Below are positions 5,527 through 14,159 of a stretch of DNA of 18,703 nt, piece after piece (within the stretch, counting starts at the first letter, position 1; each line of letters starts with the position of its first letter). Both the position numbers and the translations under genes were made by a program. The DNA is taken from positions 1 to 18,703 of the forward strand of contig JAFWDF010000099.1 of NCBI GenBank assembly GCA_017534025.1, written 5' to 3'. This DNA comes from Bacillota bacterium. GTDB lineage: Bacteria; Bacillota; Clostridia; Peptostreptococcales; Anaerovoracaceae. Below the pieces are notes generated by a model that saw only the letters and a program-made list of their open reading frames with translations, made no database searches and was not told where the DNA came from.

Positions 5527-7389
5527 TTAATATAATTCCTTTTCTGCATTGCATATCACCGTCGCGATCTGCGCACGGGTCGCAAAGTCGAACGGCAGGA
5601 AATAGGACGCCGTCCGGCCGTATTCATCACTGATTTCCACCCCGGAAAAAAGCCCGCTGCGCACGGCAAACACGACCGATTCTTCCGCCCATTCGCTGAC
5701 ATGATTCGTGTCCGCGAAGGAAATCATCTCCCGCTGGAACGCCGGTGTGATGCCGCTGCTGCCGAAGTACCGCACCATCAGCACGGCCATCTGCTCTCTG
5801 GTGATATAATCCTCCGGGCCGAAGCGGTTCTCCTCGTCGCCGTAACCGCGGACAATATCACTGTCCGCCGCCCATTTTACATACGGTGCATACCACGAAT
5901 CCGCCGGTACATCCGAAAAGCCGGTTTCCACCGGGCCATCCGCGACAATCACGCCGGCCATACCGGCGAGCATTTTCACAAACTGTGCCCGGGTCGTATT
6001 CAGATCCGGCCCGAAGCGGCGGTAATCCATTCCATTCACTATTCCCTGTTCATACAGCTGAAGAACCGCTGTCTCGGCCCAGTGCCCTGCCACATCCTTA
6101 AAATATGCATGGGACGAAAAATACCGGTCCGGCAGATAGACTTCCTCGTAAAACTCGTCCAGACCGGCCTCCAGCATTTCTTTATAATTAAAATGCAGTT
6201 CCCCGCCGACATTCGGCAATTCCCGGTTCAGGGACAGCTGATTGAACAATTCATCCTGATTGAACAGCGTTTTTGATTCCGTGCAGCGGTAATCGGCCAT
6301 GCCGATATACAGATCCACGTCCGTACCTTCGCATACATCATTCCACCAGTTTGCGAGGATTTCATAATCCGCGATGGAATACCCGATCGGCCAGTAAATC
6401 TGCGGGACGACATAATCGATCCAGCCCTCTTTGATCCAGGTATAGGTATCCGAGGAACAGTCAATGTAATGCTGGTACCCTTTCGTGGCTGAACCGCGCG
6501 GATCCGTGCTCCGGTTAGCCCAGATGCCGGAAGGGCTGATGCCGAACTCACAGTACGGATCGAAGGCATGGATTTTCTGATCCAGGGTCCGGATCAACTG
6601 ATTCACGTTTTCCCGGCGCCACGCATCCCGGGACAGATCCGTTCCGGAAGCATTATAGGAAGCAACATCGTCAAAAGATCTGCCGGGATAGAAATAATCA
6701 TCCATGTGAATCCCGTCCACATCGTAGTTTTCCAGTATTTCCATCACCCCGTCCACAATCAGCTGCTGCACTTCCGGGGAAGACGGATCGAAATAATAAT
6801 TATCCTTATATTTAATCACATACTGACTGTATCCATTTTTGGCCGGATGACCGCTGTACATGGAATCCCACTGGGACTGCCCGCCGTTGGTAATGCGGTA
6901 CGGATTCACCCAGGCGTGGAACTCCAGCCCGGCTCCGTGTGCAGCTTCAATGAAATAGGCCATCGGGTCAAACCCGTCGTCCGGCGCCAGCCCCTGCCGT
7001 CCGGTGATGTCCTTGCTCCACGGGAAAATGGATGACGCATAGCAGGCGTCCGCATTGGATCGCGCCTGGAAAAAGACTGCATTCATACCCATCCGGACAC
7101 AGTTTTCCACAATTCGGTCGATGTCAGCCTTCAGCTTCTCCGGATTTTGTGTCGGTTTGTCAGGATAGTCGATATTATAAGTTGTGGCCACCCAGACGCC
7201 CCGCATGGAATCCGTTCCCTCCTCCTGCAGAGACGCCGTTTCCGCGTAGATAAACATGAAGGAACCGGCCACGGTCCAGATCAGAAACAGCGCAGCCAGT
7301 ATTACGCAGACGACAGTCAGTACCCCTCTTTTCTTTCCACTATTCAGCGCCCCTTTTCCTTTGGACGCCGTTTTCTTATTCTTTGCCAT
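5527..7389 (-). CDS. SLH-anchored GHL10 (family 10-like) glycoside hydrolase
   Basis: The 620-residue protein begins with a Lys-rich stretch and one hydrophobic segment (about residues 24-50), a signal or membrane anchor. A GHL10/DUF187 TIM-barrel domain follows (about 60-425), opening RGVWVATTYNIDYP and containing FFQARSNADA, FHAWVNPYR, DGIHMDDYFYP and the WIDYVVPQIYWPIGY segment. This family includes E. coli DigH, which cuts denuded peptidoglycan strands. The C-terminus holds three S-layer-homology modules (about 429-488, 489-555, 556-620), each with the F-x-D-V/T...W opening and the TR-x-Q motif. SLH modules bind pyruvylated secondary wall polymer, so the enzyme is likely held on the outside of the wall. 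The third module has an insertion before TRAQ. GAGGAG lies about 11 nt before the ATG. It follows the PHP phosphatase by 41 nt and precedes the small membrane protein. Confidence 0.92.
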   Translation of the reverse strand: MAKNKKTASKGKGALNSGKKRGVLTVVCVILAALFLIWTVAGSFMFIYAETASLQEEGTDSMRGVWVATTYNIDYPDKPTQNPEKLKADIDRIVENCVRMGMNAVFFQARSNADACYASSIFPWSKDITGRQGLAPDDGFDPMAYFIEAAHGAGLEFHAWVNPYRITNGGQSQWDSMYSGHPAKNGYSQYVIKYKDNYYFDPSSPEVQQLIVDGVMEILENYDVDGIHMDDYFYPGRSFDDVASYNASGTDLSRDAWRRENVNQLIRTLDQKIHAFDPYCEFGISPSGIWANRSTDPRGSATKGYQHYIDCSSDTYTWIKEGWIDYVVPQIYWPIGYSIADYEILANWWNDVCEGTDVDLYIGMADYRCTESKTLFNQDELFNQLSLNRELPNVGGELHFNYKEMLEAGLDEFYEEVYLPDRYFSSHAYFKDVAGHWAETAVLQLYEQGIVNGMDYRRFGPDLNTTRAQFVKMLAGMAGVIVADGPVETGFSDVPADSWYAPYVKWAADSDIVRGYGDEENRFGPEDYITREQMAVLMVRYFGSSGITPAFQREMISFADTNHVSEWAEESVVFAVRSGLFSGVEISDEYGRTASYFLPFDFATRAQIATVICNAEKELY

Positions 7390-7407
7390 TTGTTTCTAAC
7401 TCCTCTT

Positions 7408-7424
7408 CCGGCCTGCACAGCCGG
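7408..7424 (-). other. GC-rich hairpin before the GHL10 gene
   Basis: CCGGC (7408-7412) and GCCGG (7420-7424) form a 5-bp GC-only stem with a 7-nt loop in the widest gap of the gene chain, directly beside the ribosome-binding site at 7401-7406. No T-run follows, so it is not a terminator. It might mark an RNA-processing site or modulate translation; it could also be chance. Confidence 0.3.
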
Positions 7425-7430
7425 CAGATT

Positions 7431-8156
7431 CTACCATTCTATATAAATTGCGTCTTTCAGCATCTCCCGTCCCCGGGCATCGATCTCATCCAGGATCTCC
7501 TGGCCGCAGACTTCCCGGAGCCTGTCAATCGCCTGTCCCAGATCCGGCTGGCGCCATTCCATACTATGGCAGTCGGATCCCAGAAGCTGGATTTTCCGTG
7601 CGTCAAAGAGCGGTTTGAAGAACGGAACATTATGAACACCATTAATGTAAATCGCGTTCATCTGTACCATCACGGGGATTCTGTAAAAACGATCAATATA
7701 TTTCTGTTCTGTAAATGTATGGAAATACCGGTCAATATGCGGAATGATCGGAATATACGGAGTATTGTACAGGATATCTTCCACAACTTCCATATTTTGT
7801 TTTGTCCAAGGCATAAACGGCATTTCCGTCATAATGTAATTTGTTCCCTGAATGCGGAATTCGCCCAGATAATCCCAGTGGTTCATATCCTTGTGGAATT
7901 CGATTTCCGCGCTGAGAACAGCCCGCGGAATCATTTTCTTATCCTCTTCCGTGAGGGCCTCCCGGATCTGGTCCACCTTTTCCTGCCGCAGCCGGAGCCA
8001 TTCCTTAATGGAATATTCCCCGAAGCGGAAATGCGGGGTAAACACCATGGTGTCAATTCCCTGCGCATAGCTCATTTTCAGCATGGTAATGGATTCATCA
8101 ACATTATGCGAGCCGTCGTCGATATGATGCAGTACATGGGAATGAAAATCAATCAT
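7431..8156 (-). CDS. CpsB/YwqE-type PHP-fold tyrosine phosphatase
   Basis: The 241-residue protein has the polymerase-and-histidinol-phosphatase (PHP) fold in its CpsB/CapC/YwqE form. H5 and H7 are in MIDFHSHVLHHIDDG, H42 in FTPH, E84 in SAEIEF, H140 in IIPHIDRY, and D195 and H197 in GSDCHS. All the metal ligands expected for the trinuclear active site can be seen. Characterised members are manganese-dependent protein-tyrosine phosphatases that reset BY-kinases controlling capsule and exopolysaccharide export. No BY-kinase gene is in this window, so its partner is elsewhere or its role differs. AAAGGA lies 8 nt before the ATG. It follows the thiamine pyrophosphokinase gene by 12 nt and precedes the SLH-GHL10 gene, opening the envelope-related end of the chain. 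Confidence 0.88.
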   Translation of the reverse strand: MIDFHSHVLHHIDDGSHNVDESITMLKMSYAQGIDTMVFTPHFRFGEYSIKEWLRLRQEKVDQIREALTEEDKKMIPRAVLSAEIEFHKDMNHWDYLGEFRIQGTNYIMTEMPFMPWTKQNMEVVEDILYNTPYIPIIPHIDRYFHTFTEQKYIDRFYRIPVMVQMNAIYINGVHNVPFFKPLFDARKIQLLGSDCHSMEWRQPDLGQAIDRLREVCGQEILDEIDARGREMLKDAIYIEW

Positions 8157-8168
8157 CTGGTAATTCCT

Positions 8169-8786
8169 TTAACTGAGTACAATTAGCAATATTCCCTGCC
8201 GGACTGAAATTTCCGCGGTATCTGCCGCGAAGCTGTTGCTGACACCCAACGGAAAAGAATTCGTCAGCACATCATCGGACAGAGGATATTTTACCCCTTT
8301 TAATGTTACCCCTTCCGCACGGTCGGAAAAGGCGAAGACGGACAGGTTGGTCCACTGCCCCGCGGAAATACGGCAGGATCCGTTCCGCAGCGCAAAGATC
8401 TGCTGCTGATCGTCGACCAGAACACAATGGGCGCCCCGCTCCGCCGCAAAAGCCGCAGCAGACAGGTTGGCCAGCTGGTGATCGATCCGGCCGCCCAGGC
8501 CGCCGGCGATGACAATGCGCCGGTAACCGCGCTCCAGCGCTTCTTTCACTGCCAGCATGGTATCCGTGTCATCCTTTTCAGGCGGATGACGCCGCACGGG
8601 GATCCCTTTGGGCAAAGTCCCCCGGTAGGAATCAAAATCGCCGATAATCAGATGCGGCGAGATTCCGAATGTCAAGGCATGATGCAGACCGTAATCGCAG
8701 GCTATGATAAAATCCGCTCCGGCCCGGTTTTCCGGGATCCGGCATTCCGGCGCGCCCGCGATGATCAGGCATGTATTATTATTCAC
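8169..8786 (-). CDS. Thiamine pyrophosphokinase
   Basis: This 205-residue cytosolic enzyme transfers pyrophosphate from ATP to thiamine, giving thiamine diphosphate. Visible family motifs are IIACDYGL near 27-34, IIGDFDS (47-53), KDDTDT (71-76, the acidic metal and nucleotide site) and GGRIDHQLAN (98-107). The C-terminal half has the LKGVKYPLSDDVL and GVSNSF segments of the thiamine-binding beta domain. I choose the GTG start at 8786: AAAGGA lies 8 nt upstream and the protein then begins directly with the strand before the nucleotide site. An upstream ATG at 8828 would overlap cca by 50 nt and add a basic, non-family extension. The GTG start overlaps the cca stop by 8 nt, implying coupled translation. 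The gene is called thiN in Bacillus and tnr3/TPK elsewhere, so I leave the symbol blank. Confidence 0.93.
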   Translation of the reverse strand: MNNNTCLIIAGAPECRIPENRAGADFIIACDYGLHHALTFGISPHLIIGDFDSYRGTLPKGIPVRRHPPEKDDTDTMLAVKEALERGYRRIVIAGGLGGRIDHQLANLSAAAFAAERGAHCVLVDDQQQIFALRNGSCRISAGQWTNLSVFAFSDRAEGVTLKGVKYPLSDDVLTNSFPLGVSNSFAADTAEISVRQGILLIVLS

Positions 8787-10119
8787 AGTTTCGTTCCTTT
8801 GCCGCTTCCAGAAGGGCATCCCGTTCATTCGGCAGACGCTCTTCTATCACATCTTCCAGAAGCTTCTGCAGTTCTTCCCCAATTGTTACGCCGTCCCGGA
8901 TGCCTGCCTCCCGGAGGTCATTGCCATTAACCGCCAGCATCTTCAGCGAATAACAATCGCCGTCCCGGAGAATCGCTTCCATTAAGGACAGCACACCCTG
9001 TATGCGCGCTTCCGTTCGAGGAAGAAATCGTTCGTATTTTCCTGCGGCATCCGCCCGCTGAACTTTCATCAGATCCCGCAGCACGGTCTCTCCGAAATCC
9101 CGCAGCAGTTTCCGGACCAGCATCCGGTCCGGTTCAAACCGGGTATCATGGTACCGCACCAGAGTAATGATCCGGTTCATCGAAGCTTTCGGAAAACGCA
9201 GGCCGGCCATGATCTTCGCCGCAATTTCCGCACTCTTCCCGGGATGTCCCCGGAAATGTCCCCTGCCCGTTTCATCAAACCAGGCCAGCACCGGCTTGGC
9301 AATATCATGTACCAGCATGGTAAAGCGAAGCTCCGGATCCGGCTCGATATAATCCAGCGCTGCCAGCGTATGATGCCACACATCCCGGTTATGATACGGA
9401 CTGTGCTGGGCGAAATCAAACATTGGTTCCAGTTCCGGAATAATAACGGCGAACACATCTCTGTATTCATCCAGATATTTTGCAGCCTGCTGTCCGGCAA
9501 GGAATTTCATCAGCTCCGCTCGAATCCGCTCAGGCGCTATTTCCCGCAGCATCCCGCGGCATTGATGAATGGCCGCTGCCGTGTCCGGATCCGCACTGTA
9601 TCCTTTAACAGACAGGAAGCGAAGGGCGCGCATGATCCGCAGTCCGTCTTCCGAAAAACGCTGTACCGGATCACCGACACAGCGGATCACACCCTCTTTC
9701 AGATCCTCTGTTCCGCCGAACAGATCCAGCAGCCCGGCGGACGGGGAGTAAGCCATGGCATTCACGGTAAAATCCCGCCTGGCCAGATCCTCCCGGATAT
9801 TCCGGACAAAAAATACCTCGTCCGGATGGCGGCCGTCGCTGTAATCGCCGTCTGTACGGAAAGTCGTCACTTCGACCGGCCTGCCGCCGGATACCACCGT
9901 CAGCGTGCCGTGCTGAATACCCGTCGGAATCGTGCGCATGTCCTGAAAAACATCCATCATTTCCTCCGGCGTCGCCGCAGTACACAGATCCCAGTCATCC
10001 GGCTGCCCGCCTTCCAGACTGTCCCGGACCGCACCGCCTACAGCATAGGCTTCAAACCCGCGGCGGTTCAGCTTTTCCAGTATTATTTCCACATGTTCCG
10101 GTAATGCAATTCTGCTCAT
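8779..10119 (-). CDS. cca: CCA tRNA nucleotidyltransferase with HD domain
   Basis: The 446-residue class II nucleotidyltransferase builds or repairs the 3' CCA end of tRNAs without a nucleic-acid template. The head domain has GGAVRD (28-33) and the metal-binding D42-W-D44 pair in DDWDLCTAATPEE. RRDFTVNAMAY (114-124) and RFSEDGLRIMRALRF follow, and PERIRAEL (196-203) continues into the neck. A C-terminal HD-type metal phosphohydrolase domain (about 245-350; H250, H271, D272) is common in Bacillota CCA enzymes and may add 2',3'-phosphatase activity. The frame is full length with no break. Its ATG overlaps the methyltransferase stop by 4 nt (ATGA), and its stop overlaps the thiamine pyrophosphokinase start, so it is locked into a coupled chain. 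Confidence 0.95.
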   Translation of the reverse strand: MSRIALPEHVEIILEKLNRRGFEAYAVGGAVRDSLEGGQPDDWDLCTAATPEEMMDVFQDMRTIPTGIQHGTLTVVSGGRPVEVTTFRTDGDYSDGRHPDEVFFVRNIREDLARRDFTVNAMAYSPSAGLLDLFGGTEDLKEGVIRCVGDPVQRFSEDGLRIMRALRFLSVKGYSADPDTAAAIHQCRGMLREIAPERIRAELMKFLAGQQAAKYLDEYRDVFAVIIPELEPMFDFAQHSPYHNRDVWHHTLAALDYIEPDPELRFTMLVHDIAKPVLAWFDETGRGHFRGHPGKSAEIAAKIMAGLRFPKASMNRIITLVRYHDTRFEPDRMLVRKLLRDFGETVLRDLMKVQRADAAGKYERFLPRTEARIQGVLSLMEAILRDGDCYSLKMLAVNGNDLREAGIRDGVTIGEELQKLLEDVIEERLPNERDALLEAAKERNCE

Positions 10120-11507
10120 TCTTCGTTCTCAATCTTTATTACAGTCATACCGCCGCAGAGATCTGCGACCCATACATGCGTGTCTTCCGGCTCCGCTTCC
10201 GCAGAAATAATCTGTTCTTTCCCATGCCGGCGGATCATCCGCCCGCACCGGAATACACCATTCTCCTCCAGTGATCCGATGCACCAGTAATCAATCAGCG
10301 CTTCCGGATCCTCTGCCCGAAGAATAGCGAGCCGGTCAGAGGCCTTTGCGGCAATCCGGGTGGTTCCGGCGCCTTCTGCCTGCTTCTCTCCGGCCGGTTC
10401 TGCCGAAGGCCGGAGAAAAATGTGTCCACCCTTTCGCCGGGCGGTCAGTGCACCGTCCAGAAAACCATTCACAACCGGATCTTCATTAACATCATCCTGT
10501 GCAGCACCCTGCCGGAGCAAAAATGCATGCCCGTCCCGCAGAGGCCGCTTCATCGCATTGGAAACCGCCAGCCGGGTCTGATCCACGCACAGGAAATGCC
10601 GGCCAAGGCGCAGCGCGCTGGCCGCCAGTGTGCCGGATCCGCAGTAAAAATCTGCGCACAGGTCACCCTCATCCGTGGTCATGGTAATGATCCGGTCCAG
10701 CAGGGCTTCCGGTTTCTGCGTCGCATACTGCAGCCGTTCGCGGGAGCTCCGGCCCACCATATCCACCTGCCAGACGTCTTTCTGACGGACCATAGTATAC
10801 CATCCGATGTCATCCTGAAACTCCTCCACACCCCGGAACCGGTAGGGTTTCAGACCGCGGTTGTAGGATTTTTCCCGGATCACATGAAATTTATAATGCT
10901 CACTTTTCGAGTAGAAAAGAATATTGTCATGTTTCCGCGCCAGATACCGGCCGGAAGCCCCGCCGGATTTATACGTCCAGATGATTTCATTAATAAAATG
11001 ATCTTCGCCGAAAACAGCGTCCATCAGGAGCTTGACGCTGTGCACGGCGCGGCTGTCCAGATGAATCAGAATGCTGCCGGTCTCCGACAGAGCATCCCGC
11101 ATAAGCATCAGGCGCAGTGTCATATCCGTGAGATATTCCCGGAATCCCGTGCGGCTGCTGTCATTGTACGCGGCCACCCGCAGCTCCTTTATCTCCGGAA
11201 ACCGCCGCGAATGCACCGCCAGGCAGGCCGCCTGCTCGCCTCTGGTAAAGAAAGGCGGATCGCAATAAATCAGATCGATGCAGCTTCGCAGTGCTCCGCT
11301 GCGCAGGCCGTTTACCAGCACATCGAGATTGTCCCCGAAAACCAGTTCATTTTCGTATTCAGGCGCCGGAAGATCCCCGTTTACAAAACGGACACCGTTC
11401 CGGCGGACCGATGCCGCCTTTTCCGCCGGGCTGTTTACAGTCAGGAGAGTCCGGTACTTTTCAGATGCTTCCTGAAAAATGCCCGGCAGTTCCATTAACA
11501 CATTCAT
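10116..11507 (-). CDS. Orphan beta-class DNA methyltransferase (N6-A or N4-C)
   Basis: The 463-residue protein is a Mod-like DNA methyltransferase using S-adenosylmethionine. Catalytic motif IV is DPPF (83-86, in IYCDPPFFTRGEQ) and comes before the AdoMet motif I FYCGSG (287-292), the beta-class order. ATQKPEALLDRII (262-274) is the typical motif X. The region between (about 165-260) would hold target recognition. The final 80 residues include an IDYW segment and a VADLCGGMTVI ending like the C-terminal tail seen in some type III-like methylases. DPPF replaces the commoner DPPY. No restriction endonuclease or helicase (Res) gene is nearby, so it appears to be a solitary modifier. It overlaps the upstream radical SAM gene by 4 nt (ATGA) and cca by 4 nt, with AAAGGA 6-7 nt before its ATG. 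Target sequence and role are unknown. Confidence 0.88.
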   Translation of the reverse strand: MNVLMELPGIFQEASEKYRTLLTVNSPAEKAASVRRNGVRFVNGDLPAPEYENELVFGDNLDVLVNGLRSGALRSCIDLIYCDPPFFTRGEQAACLAVHSRRFPEIKELRVAAYNDSSRTGFREYLTDMTLRLMLMRDALSETGSILIHLDSRAVHSVKLLMDAVFGEDHFINEIIWTYKSGGASGRYLARKHDNILFYSKSEHYKFHVIREKSYNRGLKPYRFRGVEEFQDDIGWYTMVRQKDVWQVDMVGRSSRERLQYATQKPEALLDRIITMTTDEGDLCADFYCGSGTLAASALRLGRHFLCVDQTRLAVSNAMKRPLRDGHAFLLRQGAAQDDVNEDPVVNGFLDGALTARRKGGHIFLRPSAEPAGEKQAEGAGTTRIAAKASDRLAILRAEDPEALIDYWCIGSLEENGVFRCGRMIRRHGKEQIISAEAEPEDTHVWVADLCGGMTVIKIENEE

Positions 11508-13432
11508 GAACGATCCTTTTTTCTCTTTCCGGATGCTTTGGATGCCCCCGGCCTGCCTCCGCGGGACGAACGCCCCGCCGTTCTTCCGGTGGAAGCTCTG
11601 CGCCGGTTCTGCGCCGCTCCGTGTTCCGGAGGAACCAGTGCACCGGGTCCGAACCCGATGAGGTCTTCCCGGCCGGCTTTCCGGAGTGCCTTCCGCACCA
11701 GATCCGCATTTTCCGGTTTATTGAAATGCAGCAGCGCCCGCTGCATCTGTTTTTCTTCCGGGTCCTTCGGGATATACACCTCTTCCCCGGTCAGCGGGTC
11801 AAGTCCCGTATAATACATACAGGTCGACAGAGTGGCCGGTGTCGGATAGAAATCCTGTACCTGGTCGGGAACAAATCCGTGCTGTTTCAGAAAGACAGCC
11901 AGTTCCACCGCGTCCTGCAGCGTAGACCCCGGGTGGGAGGAAATGAAATACGGTATCAGATACTGTTTCTGCCCGATCCGTTCATTTTCGCGCTGAAACA
12001 GATCCCAGAACTGTTCAAACACCCTGCGGGGCGGTTTATGCATGCGCCGCAGGACCGGATCCGAAATATGCTCCGGAGCCACCTTCAGTTCTCCGCTGAT
12101 GTGGTACCGGCAGAGTTCCCGCAAAAAGGCTCTGCTGCGGTCCGCCAGAAGATAATCATAACGGATTCCGGAACGGATGAACACTTTTTTCACTCCCGGA
12201 AGCGCACGCAGGGTCCGCAGCAATTCAATATATTCCGTATGGTCCGCATCCAGATTCCGGCACGGAGACGGATACAGGCAGTCCCGGTTCCGGCAGACGC
12301 CGTGTTCGATCTGTTTTTTGCAGGCCGGCCGGCGGAAATTCGCCGTCGGTCCGCCCACATCGTGAATGTAGCCTTTGAAATCCGGATCCGCAATCAGCAG
12401 CTTCGCTTCCCGGACCAGAGATTCCCGGCTTCTTGCCTGCACCCGGCGCCCCTGATGAAACGTCAGCGCACAGAAACTGCAGCCCCCGAAACACCCCCGT
12501 ACGGAGGTCAGGCTGAACTGCACCTCCCGGATGGCGGGAACCCCTCCTTCTGCGTCGTATACCGGATGCCAGGTCCGCTCGTAAGGCAGCTCGTAAACAT
12601 CATCCAGTTCTGTTTCCGTCAGCGGCTCCGCCGGCGGATTCTGCACCACGTACACGCCTTTGCCGTAATATTCCGCCAGACGGCACGCCGTCACCGGATC
12701 CGTATTCCGGTACTGGATGCGGAAGCTCTCCGCATAGGCGGTCTTTGACGATTTAATCTCCTGAAAATCCGGAAGGAATACCAGGTTCTCATCCCCGGCA
12801 GCCGCTTCCCGGAACTGCCCGGAATCATCCTTATAAACAGTGCCCCGGATCCACGTTATGTCCCGGACGGCCAGGCCCGCTTCCAGCGCTTCCGCAATCT
12901 CCGTCACAGGATGCTCCCCCATTCCGTAGATCAGCAGATCCGCCTGCGCGTCCAGCAGAATGGAATTGCGCACCCGGTCATCCCAGTAATCGTAATGGCC
13001 CAGCCGCCGGAGGCTGGCTTCAATGCCGCCGATGATCACCGGAACATCCCGCCCGAAGGCTTCCCGGATCCGGTTGCAGTACACGATGACTGCCCGGTCC
13101 GGCCTACGCCCGGCCTTTCCGCCCGGTGAATAAGAATCTGTACGGCGGCGGTGCCTGAATACGGAATAATGGTTGACCATGGAGTCCACATTTCCCGAAT
13201 TGACCAGAAAGCCCAGCCGCGGACGGCCAAAGCGCCGGAAGTCCCGGTCTGAACGCCAGTCCGGCTGCGGCAGTATGGCCACTTTATATCCGTACCGTTC
13301 CAGGAGCCGGCCGATGATCGCCGTTCCGAAAGACGGATGATCCACATAAGCGTCCCCGGTGACCAACACAAAGTCCGGCCGGTCCCAGCCGCGCTGTTTC
13401 ATTTCTTCTGCTGTCACAGGCAAAAACGCCAT
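11504..13432 (-). CDS. YgiQ-family radical SAM protein
   Basis: The 642-residue protein matches the UPF0313/YgiQ family in length and architecture. There is an N-terminal domain (FLPVTAEEMKQRGWDRPDF, then DAYVDHPSFG and IGGIEASLRRL), then a radical SAM core with the CxxxCxxC cluster motif (C314, C318, C321 in RGCFGGCSFC). ELKVAPEHISDPVLRRMHKP and YLIPYFISSHPG follow, and the conserved QVQDFYPTPATLSTCMYYTG marks the C-terminal domain. The [4Fe-4S] cluster would cleave AdoMet to a 5'-deoxyadenosyl radical, but the substrate of this family is not established. The start ATG at 13432 has GAGGAG 8 nt upstream; longer versions would overlap pyrE. The last 35 residues are a low-complexity basic tail rich in R, G, S and K. 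It lies 31 nt after pyrE and overlaps the methyltransferase start. Confidence 0.92.
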   Translation of the reverse strand: MAFLPVTAEEMKQRGWDRPDFVLVTGDAYVDHPSFGTAIIGRLLERYGYKVAILPQPDWRSDRDFRRFGRPRLGFLVNSGNVDSMVNHYSVFRHRRRTDSYSPGGKAGRRPDRAVIVYCNRIREAFGRDVPVIIGGIEASLRRLGHYDYWDDRVRNSILLDAQADLLIYGMGEHPVTEIAEALEAGLAVRDITWIRGTVYKDDSGQFREAAAGDENLVFLPDFQEIKSSKTAYAESFRIQYRNTDPVTACRLAEYYGKGVYVVQNPPAEPLTETELDDVYELPYERTWHPVYDAEGGVPAIREVQFSLTSVRGCFGGCSFCALTFHQGRRVQARSRESLVREAKLLIADPDFKGYIHDVGGPTANFRRPACKKQIEHGVCRNRDCLYPSPCRNLDADHTEYIELLRTLRALPGVKKVFIRSGIRYDYLLADRSRAFLRELCRYHISGELKVAPEHISDPVLRRMHKPPRRVFEQFWDLFQRENERIGQKQYLIPYFISSHPGSTLQDAVELAVFLKQHGFVPDQVQDFYPTPATLSTCMYYTGLDPLTGEEVYIPKDPEEKQMQRALLHFNKPENADLVRKALRKAGREDLIGFGPGALVPPEHGAAQNRRRASTGRTAGRSSRGGRPGASKASGKRKKDRS

Positions 13433-13463
13433 GTTTCCGACTCCTCTGCTCCCAATAACATGA

Positions 13464-14150
13464 TCAGTACACGCAGTACTTTTCCATATAGGCTTCCATC
13501 GCTGCCCGCACCGCATCGTCAATGACGATCTTTCCGTCTACCGGAACATTGTGCAGGGTCTCGATCACTTCCTTCACCGTTACGATCGGGAAAGTGCGGA
13601 TGCCATACTCTTCATACAATTCCTGAATAGCGGTTTTTTCTCCGGTGCCCCGTTCCATGCGGTCCACGGAAACCAGCAGCGCTTCCACCCGGACATCCGC
13701 GGCTGCCTGCAGCAGCGGAAGGGTTTCACGCACCGCGGTGCCGGCGGTGATTACATCTTCGGTAATGACCACGCGGTCCCCGTCCTGCAGCACATGCCCC
13801 ACCATATTGCCGCCTTCGCCGTGGTCTTTCTTTTCCTTGCGGTTAAAACAATACCCGACGTTTTTCCCGTGCTTTGTAAAAAGCGCAACAGAAGTGGCGA
13901 CCGCCAGCGGGATGCCCTTATACGCCGGTCCGAACAGCACCTGCAGATCCGGGGAAATATCCCCGTTGTCCATATGTTCCAGCAGGCAGGCCGCATAATA
14001 CTCGCCCAGCCGGGCCGCCTGTTCGCCGGTGCGGTAATTCCCTGTATTAATGAAATACGGCGTATTTCTGCCGCTCTTGGTGACAAAATCCCCGAACGTC
14101 AGCACGCCGGACTGCACCATAAACCTGATAAATTCTTCTTTATATCCCAT
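13464..14150 (-). CDS. pyrE: Orotate phosphoribosyltransferase
   Basis: This 228-residue enzyme joins orotate to PRPP to make OMP, the fifth step of UMP synthesis. The PRPP-binding loop is VVITEDVITAGTA (127-139), and the flexible catalytic loop segment FNRKEKKDHGEGG (102-114) carries the lysines and the histidine typical of the longer OPRTase type. TFGDFVTKSGRNTPYFINTG near the N-terminus is also characteristic. GAGGA lies 7 nt before the ATG, 9 nt after the pyrD stop. It closes the pyrimidine block; the next gene (YgiQ family) follows after 31 nt. Confidence 0.96.
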   Translation of the reverse strand: MGYKEEFIRFMVQSGVLTFGDFVTKSGRNTPYFINTGNYRTGEQAARLGEYYAACLLEHMDNGDISPDLQVLFGPAYKGIPLAVATSVALFTKHGKNVGYCFNRKEKKDHGEGGNMVGHVLQDGDRVVITEDVITAGTAVRETLPLLQAAADVRVEALLVSVDRMERGTGEKTAIQELYEEYGIRTFPIVTVKEVIETLHNVPVDGKIVIDDAVRAAMEAYMEKYCVY

Positions 14151-14159
14151 ATTGATTCC

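Noticed and set aside
9148..11498. Long plus-strand frames (318 and 358 codons) opposite cca and the methyltransferase
   Set aside because: Both are antisense shadows with no family features, while the minus-strand proteins show intact catalytic motifs.
11621..12748. A 375-codon open frame on the plus strand opposite the YgiQ-family gene
   Set aside because: It lies wholly antisense to a strongly recognised protein, has no ribosome-binding site or recognisable domain and is rich in R, H, P and Q, typical of a frame left open by GC-biased codons on the other strand.
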